Below, one piece after another: positions 28,550 to 36,222 of a DNA stretch of 64,000 nt. The position numbers and the translations under genes are program-made. The DNA lies in the NCBI RefSeq assembly GCF_005402965.1, contig NZ_BJCF01000005.1, forward strand, positions 62,001 through 126,000, in the 5' to 3' direction. Below the pieces are notes generated by a model. That model had not been told where the DNA came from. It made no database searches and saw only the letters and a program-made list of their open reading frames with translations. The stretch comes from Dolichospermum planctonicum. Lineage in GTDB: Bacteria > Cyanobacteriota > Cyanobacteriia > Cyanobacteriales > Nostocaceae. Each line of letters opens with the position of its first letter. The first letter of the stretch is position 1.

Positions 28550-29809
28550 ATGAAAGTTAATTTGCAACTGGCTCTGAATGATGGTGCTGTAGACGCAAAT
28601 CAAATCAGCACTCAACGTCAATTAGCAATTTCTATTTCTGCCAGTGGTGAAACTATAGATCGGGCTGTACCATTGAATTTATGCCTAATTCTCGATCATA
28701 GCGGTTCAATGGGGGGAAAATCTCTGGAAACTGTGAAAACTGCGGCCTGTTTGTTGGTAGATCGTTTGAGTCCTGAAGATCGGCTCAGTGTTGTTGTTTT
28801 TGACCATCGGGCTAAGGTTTTAGTTCCCAATCAGTTAATTAAAGATCCAGAATCGATCAAAAGGCAAATTAAGCAACTCAGCGCCGAAGGGGGAACTTCT
28901 ATTGATGAGGGTTTGCGTTTGGGAATTGAGGAATTGGCTAAAGGTAAACAAGATACAGTTTCTCAAGCATTTTTACTCACTGATGGGGAAAATGAACATG
29001 GTGATAATGAACGCTGTTTGAAATTTGCCCAATTAGCCGCCAGTTATAATTTAACCCTGAATACATTAGGATTTGGTGACAATTGGAATGATAAGGTTTT
29101 AGAGAAAATTGCTGATGCGGGCATGGGTACGTTGTCTTATATTCAACAACCAGATCAGGCATTAACTGAGTTTGGGAGATTGTTCAATCGGATGCAAACA
29201 GTAGGATTGACTAACGCTTATCTGTTAATATCACTGATGCCAAATGTGCGGTTAGCAGAACTAAAACCTATTGCCCAAGTGTCTCCAGATACCATTGATT
29301 TACCAATACAAAGAGAAAGTGATGGCCGATTGGGGGTGAGATTAGGTGATTTAATGACAGACGTGGAAAGGGTGGTTTTGGTTAATATTTATGTGGGACA
29401 GTTGCCAGAAGGTAAGCAAGCGATCGCTAATATTCAAGTTCGCTACGATAACCCCGCCCACAATAACCCCATCGGGCTATACTCCCCTAATGTACCAATT
29501 TACGCTCATGTCACCAGGGACTACCAACCAGCACTAAATCCCCAGGTAAAACAGTGGATTTTAGCTTTAGCCAAATATCGTCAAACCCAGTTAGCCGAAA
29601 CGAAATTACAGCAAGGTGATCGGGCTGGTGCTGCGACGATGTTACAAACGGCGGCAAAAACTGCTTTGCAAATGGGTGATAATAATGGTGCAACGGTTTT
29701 GCAAGTTTCAGCTACACGCTTGCAAGCCGGGGAAGAGTTATCAGAAAGCGATCGCAAAAAAACCAGAATTGTCTCAAAAACTGTTTTGCAAGATGCTTCC
29801 CCTCAATGA
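28550..29809 (+). CDS. VWA domain protein, paralogue 1
   Basis: A 419-residue cytoplasmic protein with a von Willebrand A domain (about 40-215). The MIDAS residues are DHSGSMGG and a later TDGENEHGD. A beta-rich middle part follows, then an alpha-helical end and the tail KKTRIVSKTVLQD. No signal peptide or TM helix is seen. It overlaps the next gene by 4 bp (ATGA), indicating translational coupling. Function is unknown; VWA proteins usually bind metal-dependent partners. The Thr-rich tail looks like a Ser/Thr kinase and FHA target (inference). Confidence 0.88.
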   Translation: MKVNLQLALNDGAVDANQISTQRQLAISISASGETIDRAVPLNLCLILDHSGSMGGKSLETVKTAACLLVDRLSPEDRLSVVVFDHRAKVLVPNQLIKDPESIKRQIKQLSAEGGTSIDEGLRLGIEELAKGKQDTVSQAFLLTDGENEHGDNERCLKFAQLAASYNLTLNTLGFGDNWNDKVLEKIADAGMGTLSYIQQPDQALTEFGRLFNRMQTVGLTNAYLLISLMPNVRLAELKPIAQVSPDTIDLPIQRESDGRLGVRLGDLMTDVERVVLVNIYVGQLPEGKQAIANIQVRYDNPAHNNPIGLYSPNVPIYAHVTRDYQPALNPQVKQWILALAKYRQTQLAETKLQQGDRAGAATMLQTAAKTALQMGDNNGATVLQVSATRLQAGEELSESDRKKTRIVSKTVLQDASPQ

Positions 29810-31086
29810 AAGTTAAACTAATATCGGCTTTAAATGATACTAACGTTGATGCTGCCCAAGTAAGTAATCAACGTCAACTCTCAATTTCTATTTCCGCGAT
29901 TCCGGCTGGATTTGAACAAACTTTGCCCTTAAATCTGTGCTTGATTCTCGATCAAAGTGGTTCTATGTCTGGTGAACCCATGAATACGGTGATGCAAGCC
30001 GTGGAACAATTATTGGATCAATTAAAGCCAGGCGATCGCATTTCAGTTATCGCTTTTGCTGGCACTGCGAGGGTCATTATCCCCAATCAAATCGTTAGCG
30101 ATAGGAATAGTATCAAAACCCAGCTAAAAGCCAAATTAAAGGCGGCTGGCGGTACGGTCATTGCTGAAGGTTTGTCTTTGGGGATCACAGAACTACTTAA
30201 AGGCACAAAAGGCGCTGTTTCCCAAGCTTTCTTACTGACAGATGGCCATGGGGATAAGGGGCTACAAATCTGGAAATGGCAAATTGGACCCAATGACAAT
30301 AAACGTTGTTTACAACTAGCCAAAAAGGCCGCTAAACTAAATCTCACAATTAACACTCTGGGTTTTGGTGATGACTGGAATCAAAATTTACTGGAGAAAA
30401 TCGCTGATGCGGGCGGTGGTACTCTAGCTTATATCGAGAATCCTGAACAAGCTGTGACTCAATTTGCCAGGTTGTTTCGTCGGGTGCAGTTGGTAGGGTT
30501 AACAAATGCCCATTTACTGCTATCTTTCGTTCCCGGTGTGCGGTTAGCAGAACTTAAACCCATAGCCCAAGTTGCCCCGGATACTATTGAGTTACCACTA
30601 GAAACCGATGCTAATGGAACTTTAGTGTTACGGTTGGGGGATTTAATGAAAGATGTGGAACGAGTGGTTTTAGCGAATATTTATCTGGGACAATTCCCAG
30701 AAGGGAAACAGGTCATTGGCCATATCCAAATTCGCTATGATGACCCATCTTTGAATAAACAGGGTTTACTTTCCTCTTTAGCGCCAATATATGCTAATTT
30801 CACCAGGTCTTACGAACCCGCTCTCAATTCTCAGGTATTACAGTCAATTTTGCTCTTAGCTAAATATCGTCAAACTCAATTGGCCGAGGCAAAATTGGCA
30901 CTAGGCGACGCAAAAGGTGCAGCTACAATGTTACAAACTGCTGCTAATACCGCTTTACAAATCGGTGATAGCACTGCGGTAACGGTGCTACAGTCCTCTG
31001 CTACTCGCTTACAAGTTGGTGGAGAACTTTCAAAAAGCGATCGGAAAAAGACGAGAATCGCATCAAAGACAGTTTTGAAAGAATAG
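29806..31086 (+). CDS. VWA domain protein, paralogue 2
   Basis: A 426-residue protein nearly colinear with the preceding one. MIDAS motif DQSGSMSG, then TDGHGDKG. An insertion of about 9 residues (GLQIWKWQIGPND region) distinguishes it. Both share VRLAELKPIAQV, KYRQTQLAE and AATMLQTAA, and the tail KKTRIASKTVLKE. The two arose by tandem duplication and are translationally coupled through ATGA. A terminator hairpin follows at 31092, so the pair forms a closed two-gene unit. Confidence 0.88.
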   Translation: MKVKLISALNDTNVDAAQVSNQRQLSISISAIPAGFEQTLPLNLCLILDQSGSMSGEPMNTVMQAVEQLLDQLKPGDRISVIAFAGTARVIIPNQIVSDRNSIKTQLKAKLKAAGGTVIAEGLSLGITELLKGTKGAVSQAFLLTDGHGDKGLQIWKWQIGPNDNKRCLQLAKKAAKLNLTINTLGFGDDWNQNLLEKIADAGGGTLAYIENPEQAVTQFARLFRRVQLVGLTNAHLLLSFVPGVRLAELKPIAQVAPDTIELPLETDANGTLVLRLGDLMKDVERVVLANIYLGQFPEGKQVIGHIQIRYDDPSLNKQGLLSSLAPIYANFTRSYEPALNSQVLQSILLLAKYRQTQLAEAKLALGDAKGAATMLQTAANTALQIGDSTAVTVLQSSATRLQVGGELSKSDRKKTRIASKTVLKE

Positions 31087-31091
31087 TCTAG

Positions 31092-31113
31092 GGGTAGGCT
31101 CAAAAGCCTGCCC
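31092..31113 (+). terminator. Hairpin ending the VWA pair
   Basis: GGGTAGGCT and AGCCTGCCC pair with one G-T wobble around CAAA, 6 bp after the stop codon of the second VWA gene. Confidence 0.7.
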
Positions 31114-31258
31114 TTAAGAATGTAAAAAATCAAGGGTTTTGATGCTAGTCTAAATATAGATTAATTTCAAAGATCAAAAATATCAACTTTAATGAAAATG
31201 AAGAGTCTCAAAATTCCACAACAATATCAATTCGGTATTACATTAATTATAAAAATTG

Positions 31259-31582
31259 ATGAACCTTTATATTTCTAAATTTTACACAATAGAAAACATT
31301 CTTGGTGTCAACAGATTTTTGCAAAATCATTCAAATTTGATAGATGTTATTCTAGAAGCATATCCACAGATAAGAAAGTATTTCCCAACTGAGAAATTAA
31401 GATTAAAGTTGTATATTGATCCTGAATCTTCAGAATGGGAATATCTTATTGTTTCTATCTGCGTGAGTCCAGAATCTGTAGATGAAGCTTTAAATAAACA
31501 AAATGAATTTGATGGAAATTGGTGACTCAATGCTTCATTAGGAGTTGCTGTAAACCTCTCTATAGATTTGGAGTTTGAATGA
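31259..31582 (+). pseudogene. HEPN-partner conserved hypothetical, interrupted by in-frame TGA
   Basis: The frame from ATG 31259 runs 88 residues to a TGA at 31523-31525 and then remains open for 18 more codons to TGA 31580-31582. The stop falls just after FDGNW, where I recall related proteins reading WW before a short hydrophobic C-terminal strand; the sequence beyond it here (LNASLGVAVNLSIDLEFE) has exactly that character. A single TGG to TGA change therefore explains the break. The readthrough end overlaps the next ATG as ATGA. Such proteins of about 107 residues precede HEPN-domain genes in cyanobacteria. If translated, the product is an 88-residue truncated form. Confidence 0.65.
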
Positions 31583-31716
31583 AATTCGACTGGTCAAGTT
31601 ATTTAGAGGTTGCAAAAACTTTATATCATGAAGCAATAAGTACCTCAAATCAGGCAAAAAAGGCTTTGAAGTGTGCAGAAAGAATAAATAGATTATTAGA
31701 GAAAATTAAGAAGTAA
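31579..31716 (+). CDS. Short HEPN-like remnant (45 aa)
   Basis: The product starts MKFDWSSYLEVAKTLYHEA, the typical N-terminal helix of small HEPN proteins, but then jumps to KKALKCAERINRLLEKIKK, which resembles the last helix of such proteins. The middle, which would hold the RX4-6H ribonuclease motif, is absent. It looks like an internal deletion that left an open frame. It starts inside the last codon of its upstream partner (ATGA overlap). It could be inactive, or a short binding peptide. Confidence 0.5.
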   Translation: MKFDWSSYLEVAKTLYHEAISTSNQAKKALKCAERINRLLEKIKK

Positions 31717-31735
31717 TAAAGTATAAAGTGGTAAC

Positions 31736-31820
31736 AGGGCTTTAGCCCTAATTTTGTTTGTGTAGCCTCTCGAAGAGAGTCATGACCACGGTATAGGAAA
31801 TTGTACAATTTACGTCCGTG
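31736..31820. repeat. Two intergenic palindromes
   Basis: AGGGC-TTTA-GCCCT (31736-31749) is a small dispersed hairpin. CACGG (31787-31791) and CCGTG (31816-31820) enclose a perfect central palindrome AAATTGTACAATTT (31798-31811). No gene is present in 31717-32017. Confidence 0.55.
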
Positions 31821-32017
31821 CTGTATAATGACAAAAAGTCAAGATAATAATTTTTTGTTTTGTGTCATTTTACTAGTGTAATTTAAGTAGGTCAACACAA
31901 TAAAACGAAACTGTGTCAAGGAAAGTAAAATCACTGAAAACTTCTTCACCCTTGCCTATTACCTAGTGCTATAACAACAATTTTTAACGTTAACCTACTT
32001 AACTTTTAATTGCAATT

Positions 32018-33454
32018 ATGTGGACAGAATTAACAAAAGCGATCGCTAATTTGAATATACCAGCCGATTGGGTAGGAATTAGAGCCGTTAAAACAACTTC
32101 TACACACAATTATGTGCGTGATGGTTTACCCCAAAGCAACGGTAAATCATTGAATATGGGAGCAATGATAGAAGTGATGGTTGATGGCTGTTTAGGTTAT
32201 GCTGCTACTAATTCCTTAAATATTTCTAGTTTACAAAATGCTGCCCAAATTGCCTATAAACAAGCATTAGCAGCTAGGAAATGGTGGATATATCCTATTA
32301 GTGAAAATATCCGTCCTCAAGTAGTTGGTGAATATCAATCACCATATTTAGAACCATTTAATGCTATTAGTCCTGGAGAGATCAATGACTTACTAATTAG
32401 GATTTGTCAGGGACTAAAAATTAACGATAAAATCGTGCAAACAACAGCCAGAGTTAGTACACATCAAAAAGAAACTTGGTTTATCAGTAGTAACGGGTCA
32501 GAAGTATATCAAAAAATTCTCACATTGGGGAATCATTTTAGCACCATAGCCAAAGATGGAAAAATCGTCCAACAACGCACTAACAATGGACAAGAAGCAA
32601 ACTATTATCAAGGAGGTTGGGAACTCTTTCAAGAAGATAACTTATGGCATCAAGTCCAAAAGGTTGGTGAACAGGCATTAGAATTATTAACAGCCGCAGA
32701 ATGTCCAAATACCCGGACTAATTTAGTTTTAGCACCAGATCAAATGATGCTACAAATTCATGAAAGTATCGGACATCCTTTAGAACTTGACCGGATTTTA
32801 GGAGATGAACGCAACTATGCTGGAGGTAGCTTTGTTACCAAAGATGATTTTGGTAAATTAGAATATGGTTCACCTTTGATGAATATTACCTTTGATCCTA
32901 CAGTAACAGGTGAATTTGCCAGTTATGGTTTTGATGATACTGGTGCAATAGCCACCAAAGAATATATCATTAAAAAAGGGATTTTACAAAGAGGTTTAGG
33001 CAGTTTAGAAAGTCAAACCAGAGCAGATTTACCAGGTGTTGCTTGTGCGCGAGCTTGTTCCTGGAATCGTCCCCCTATAGACAGAATGGCTAACTTGAAT
33101 TTAGAACCAGGAAACGCCACCTTTGAGGAAATTATCGCCGGTATAGAACATGGTATTTACATGGAATCTAACCGTTCTTGGTCAATAGATGATCAACGTT
33201 ATAAATTTCAATTTGGTTGCGAATATGCGAAATTAATTGAAAATGGTAAATTGACAAAAACCCTACGTAATCCTAACTATCGCGCCACTACTCCAGAATT
33301 TTGGCATAGTTTAATTCAAGTTGGAGATAGTAGCAATTGGCAAATTTATGGAGCGCCTCATTGCGGTAAAGGAGAACCAAATCAAATGATTTTTGTAGGT
33401 CATGGTTCACCAGTTTGTGCATTTGCCAATGTGGAAGTTTTTGGTGGTGGTTAA
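32018..33454 (+). CDS. TldD-like metalloprotease subunit
   Basis: A 478-residue member of the TldD/PmbA (modulator of DNA gyrase) family. The zinc-binding motif is HESIGHPLELD (HExxxH), with GGSFVTKDDFG and a C-terminal RNPNYRATTPEFWHSL typical of the active TldD-type subunit. TldD pairs with TldE/PmbA to degrade unfolded peptides and mature some ribosomal peptides. The partner gene lies at 34391, separated by a Uma2 gene. The start is ATG at 32018. Confidence 0.92.
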   Translation: MWTELTKAIANLNIPADWVGIRAVKTTSTHNYVRDGLPQSNGKSLNMGAMIEVMVDGCLGYAATNSLNISSLQNAAQIAYKQALAARKWWIYPISENIRPQVVGEYQSPYLEPFNAISPGEINDLLIRICQGLKINDKIVQTTARVSTHQKETWFISSNGSEVYQKILTLGNHFSTIAKDGKIVQQRTNNGQEANYYQGGWELFQEDNLWHQVQKVGEQALELLTAAECPNTRTNLVLAPDQMMLQIHESIGHPLELDRILGDERNYAGGSFVTKDDFGKLEYGSPLMNITFDPTVTGEFASYGFDDTGAIATKEYIIKKGILQRGLGSLESQTRADLPGVACARACSWNRPPIDRMANLNLEPGNATFEEIIAGIEHGIYMESNRSWSIDDQRYKFQFGCEYAKLIENGKLTKTLRNPNYRATTPEFWHSLIQVGDSSNWQIYGAPHCGKGEPNQMIFVGHGSPVCAFANVEVFGGG

Positions 33455-33488
33455 TGAATTATGTTTCGCGCAATGGTGCAAAGTTTAA

Positions 33489-33523
33489 GTAGGTTGGGCT
33501 AAGTGATAGCGCAACCCAACTAC
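33489..33523. repeat. Dispersed palindrome GTAGGTTGGG family
   Basis: GTAGGTTGGGCTAAGTGATA and GCGCAACCCAACTAC form an imperfect palindrome. Related to 481-567. Confidence 0.65.
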
Positions 33524-33646
33524 ATGATTGATCATGTTTGGTTTCCTTGCGTCAACCTAACTACATAATTCAAGATAATTCAAGGAAATGTATTGATCTT
33601 TAATTAATGCTACAATAAACAAGTAGCTACTTGATGCCATATCAAT

Positions 33647-34387
33647 ATGATCATTGCTCAAGAATTAGAAGTTCAACAAGACATCTCCGCAGATGTAACA
33701 TTTCCGCCTAGTGATTTAGACAGTGATGAACCGACAGTGGAAACAGAACTACATTTACGACAAATAATTTTACTTTTCAAATGTTTAGAATGGTTATGGA
33801 AAGATAGAACAGATTTTTATGCTGCGGGAAATTTGACTATTTACTATAGTCCTAACCAAAAAAAATCACAATTTTTCCGAGATCCTGATTTTTTTGTTGT
33901 CCTAGAAACTGAACGCAAAACTCCTGAAAGTTGGGTAGTTTGGGAAGAAGATGGTAAATATCCTAATTTCATTTTAGAAATTCTTGCACCCAGTACAGCC
34001 AATACTGATAAAGAATATAAAAAAGAAATTTATCAAAATACTTTCCGCACCCCAGATTATTTTTGGTTTGACCCTTATACATTAGAATTTGCAGGTTTTT
34101 ATTTAACTGGAAAATATCAGCCTTTAGAAGCAAATGAGAAAGGACATTTATGGAGTGAGCAGTTAGGTTTATATTTAGGAATTAACCAAGGATTGTTAAG
34201 GTATTTTACTCCAGCAGGAGAGTTAGTACCTACACCAGAAGAAACCGCCCAAGAGGAAACTAAAAAAACAGCAATACAATTGCAAAGAGCAGAAATAGAA
34301 GCCCAAAGAGCAGAATGGGAAGCTAGAAGAGCCGAAGGTTTAGCAGCAAAATTGCGAGAATTAAATATTGACCCAGAGACAATTTAA
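33647..34387 (+). CDS. Uma2 family (DUF820) putative endonuclease
   Basis: A 246-residue protein of the PD-(D/E)XK-like Uma2 family. Motifs: RDPDFFVVLE (acidic site), PNFILEILAPSTA (E-x-hydrophobic core) and a downstream KKEIYQNTFRTPDYFWFDP. The C-terminus ends in an Ala/Glu/Arg coiled coil (RAEIEAQRAEWEARRAEGLA) seen in this subgroup. Uma2 genes are very numerous in filamentous cyanobacteria and their role is unclear. It sits between tldD and tldE, only 3 bp before the latter. Confidence 0.88.
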   Translation: MIIAQELEVQQDISADVTFPPSDLDSDEPTVETELHLRQIILLFKCLEWLWKDRTDFYAAGNLTIYYSPNQKKSQFFRDPDFFVVLETERKTPESWVVWEEDGKYPNFILEILAPSTANTDKEYKKEIYQNTFRTPDYFWFDPYTLEFAGFYLTGKYQPLEANEKGHLWSEQLGLYLGINQGLLRYFTPAGELVPTPEETAQEETKKTAIQLQRAEIEAQRAEWEARRAEGLAAKLRELNIDPETI

Positions 34388-34390
34388 AAA

Positions 34391-35740
34391 ATGAACATCC
34401 AAGAATTATCAACTTTAGAAAAAACCTTTAATCAACTTCTGGAAATTCTATTGATTAAAAAAGCAGAGCATGAACATTTTACCATCAGACTTAGCAGCGA
34501 AGGCAGTCAATTTACTCGGTTTAATTCTGCGAAAGTTAGACAGACAGGCTATGTTCATGATGGTTCGATTCAACTAACATTAATGGCCAATCAACGTAGT
34601 AGTTTTCGTCAGTTTCCCTGGACAAATAATTGGGAAATAGATTGGGAATTAGCTGATACAGCTTTACAAGAATTACGCGATGAATTACCATTATTACCAA
34701 TTGACCCTTATTTGGTTCTACCATCAGGAAATAATACCAGTCAAGAGGTTAATATTGGTAAATTATTAACTCCAGAAATATTAGTTCCCAGTATTTTGGA
34801 AACTGTGAGTAATTTAGATTTTACTGGTATGTATGCTGGGGGAATTGTCATCAGAGGTTATGGTGATTCTAATGGACAAAAACACTGGTTTGCGACTGAT
34901 TTATTTAATTTAGATTATTCTCTATTTATGGCATCAGGACAAGCTGTAAAGGGAACTTTTGCTGGAATTGAATGGAATGAAGCTGCTTATTTAGCTAAAA
35001 TAAATGATGGGAAAAAGCAATTAGAAATCCTATCTCGTCCAGTTAAAGAATTACCAAAAGGACAATACAAAACCTATTTTGCTCCCGCTGCGGTGGCCGA
35101 TTTATTGGGTATGCTTTCCTGGGGCGCTATTAGTGAAGCTGATATTCAACAAGGTAATAGTGCTTTAGCTGCTTTATCCCGTCAAGAAAAACAACTTTCT
35201 CAAAAGTTTACTTTAAAAGAAAATTTTAAAAGTGGTTTAGTTCCTCGGTTTAATAATTTGGGAGAAATGGCTGCACCAGAATTAACTTTAATTGAAAAAG
35301 GTATTTTAATTAATAGTTTAGTTAATTCTCGCACTGCGAAGGAATACAACAAACGAGCTAATGGTGCGAATATTTCAGAAACTTTACGTTCTCCAGAAAT
35401 CAGCCCCGGTAATTTGAGTTTTGAGCAGATTTTACCCAGTTTAGATACAGGATTATATGTTTCTAATTTACATTATTTGAATTGGAGCGATCGCCCATCT
35501 GGTAGAATTACAGGTATGACTCGTTATGCTTGCTTTTGGGTAGAAAATGGGGAAATTATTGCCCCCATTGCTAATCTCCGCTTTGATGAAAGTCTCTATT
35601 GTTTTTGGGGACTAGAAAATTTAGTTGATTTCACCAACTTCCAAGAATTTATTCCTGAAGTCGGAACTTACGAAAATCGGCAATTAGGAGGTAGTTTAGT
35701 TCCGGGTATGTTAGTGGAAAGTTTCACTTATACCTTATAG
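34391..35740 (+). CDS. TldE/PmbA-like protease partner
   Basis: A 449-residue TldD/PmbA family protein that lacks the HExxxH motif, as expected for the non-catalytic TldE/PmbA side. Conserved parts are RFNSAKVRQTGYV, FAPAAVADLLGML, GLVPRFNNLGEMAAPELTL and the C-terminal LGGSLVPGMLVE. It is 3 bp behind the Uma2 gene, so the three are probably one operon with tldD. A terminator follows. Confidence 0.9.
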   Translation: MNIQELSTLEKTFNQLLEILLIKKAEHEHFTIRLSSEGSQFTRFNSAKVRQTGYVHDGSIQLTLMANQRSSFRQFPWTNNWEIDWELADTALQELRDELPLLPIDPYLVLPSGNNTSQEVNIGKLLTPEILVPSILETVSNLDFTGMYAGGIVIRGYGDSNGQKHWFATDLFNLDYSLFMASGQAVKGTFAGIEWNEAAYLAKINDGKKQLEILSRPVKELPKGQYKTYFAPAAVADLLGMLSWGAISEADIQQGNSALAALSRQEKQLSQKFTLKENFKSGLVPRFNNLGEMAAPELTLIEKGILINSLVNSRTAKEYNKRANGANISETLRSPEISPGNLSFEQILPSLDTGLYVSNLHYLNWSDRPSGRITGMTRYACFWVENGEIIAPIANLRFDESLYCFWGLENLVDFTNFQEFIPEVGTYENRQLGGSLVPGMLVESFTYTL

Positions 35741-35757
35741 TTTATGATAAGGGTTCT

Positions 35758-35781
35758 AAACCCACTTTGGTGGGTTTTGTA
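35758..35781 (+). terminator. Intrinsic terminator after tldE
   Basis: AAACCCAC (35758-35765) pairs with GTGGGTTT (35770-35777) and is followed by TGTATG. It ends the tldD-Uma2-tldE unit. Confidence 0.75.
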
Positions 35782-35827
35782 TGTGTAGATACGGTTTCTA
35801 ACCGCTGATTTAATTGCATTCATCCTC

Positions 35828-36061
35828 TTAGGGAAAATTATCCCATGCTTGGGCAACCAACTTACTTAACCAACGTCTTTGTTGTTGATCTAACATCTGG
35901 TCATCTTCCAACACCTGAGCGGTTAATTGGTCTAAAGACTGACCCTGAGAACGAACAACTTTAACTACACCAGCGATTACCGCAGCTACTAATTCTTCAT
36001 CAACTGGCTGTTTTCTCAGTGCAGAAATTTCTTGGGGACTGTCTGGGATAGGATAATTCAT
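35828..36061 (-). CDS. Small conserved hypothetical protein
   Basis: A 77-residue soluble protein with helical character: EELVAAVIAGVVKVVRSQGQ then LDQLTAQVLEDDQMLD and a terminal LSKLVAQAWDNFP. I recall similar short proteins in cyanobacteria without known function. The start is ATG at 36061; the gene is divergent from cruA. Confidence 0.65.
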   Translation of the reverse strand: MNYPIPDSPQEISALRKQPVDEELVAAVIAGVVKVVRSQGQSLDQLTAQVLEDDQMLDQQQRRWLSKLVAQAWDNFP

Positions 36062-36222
36062 GGCTGATGTTTACAAAATTTACAATATGAACAATAAACT
36101 TGATTAATCATTAAAATTCTTCATGGAATCTTTATGAAACTAATTAGGGCAGAGTTTAACCTAGTTTCTGCCTTTTTTAACTCTGTCTAGGTGAGTAGAT
36201 TTACGAGGAATACGAGGACAAT

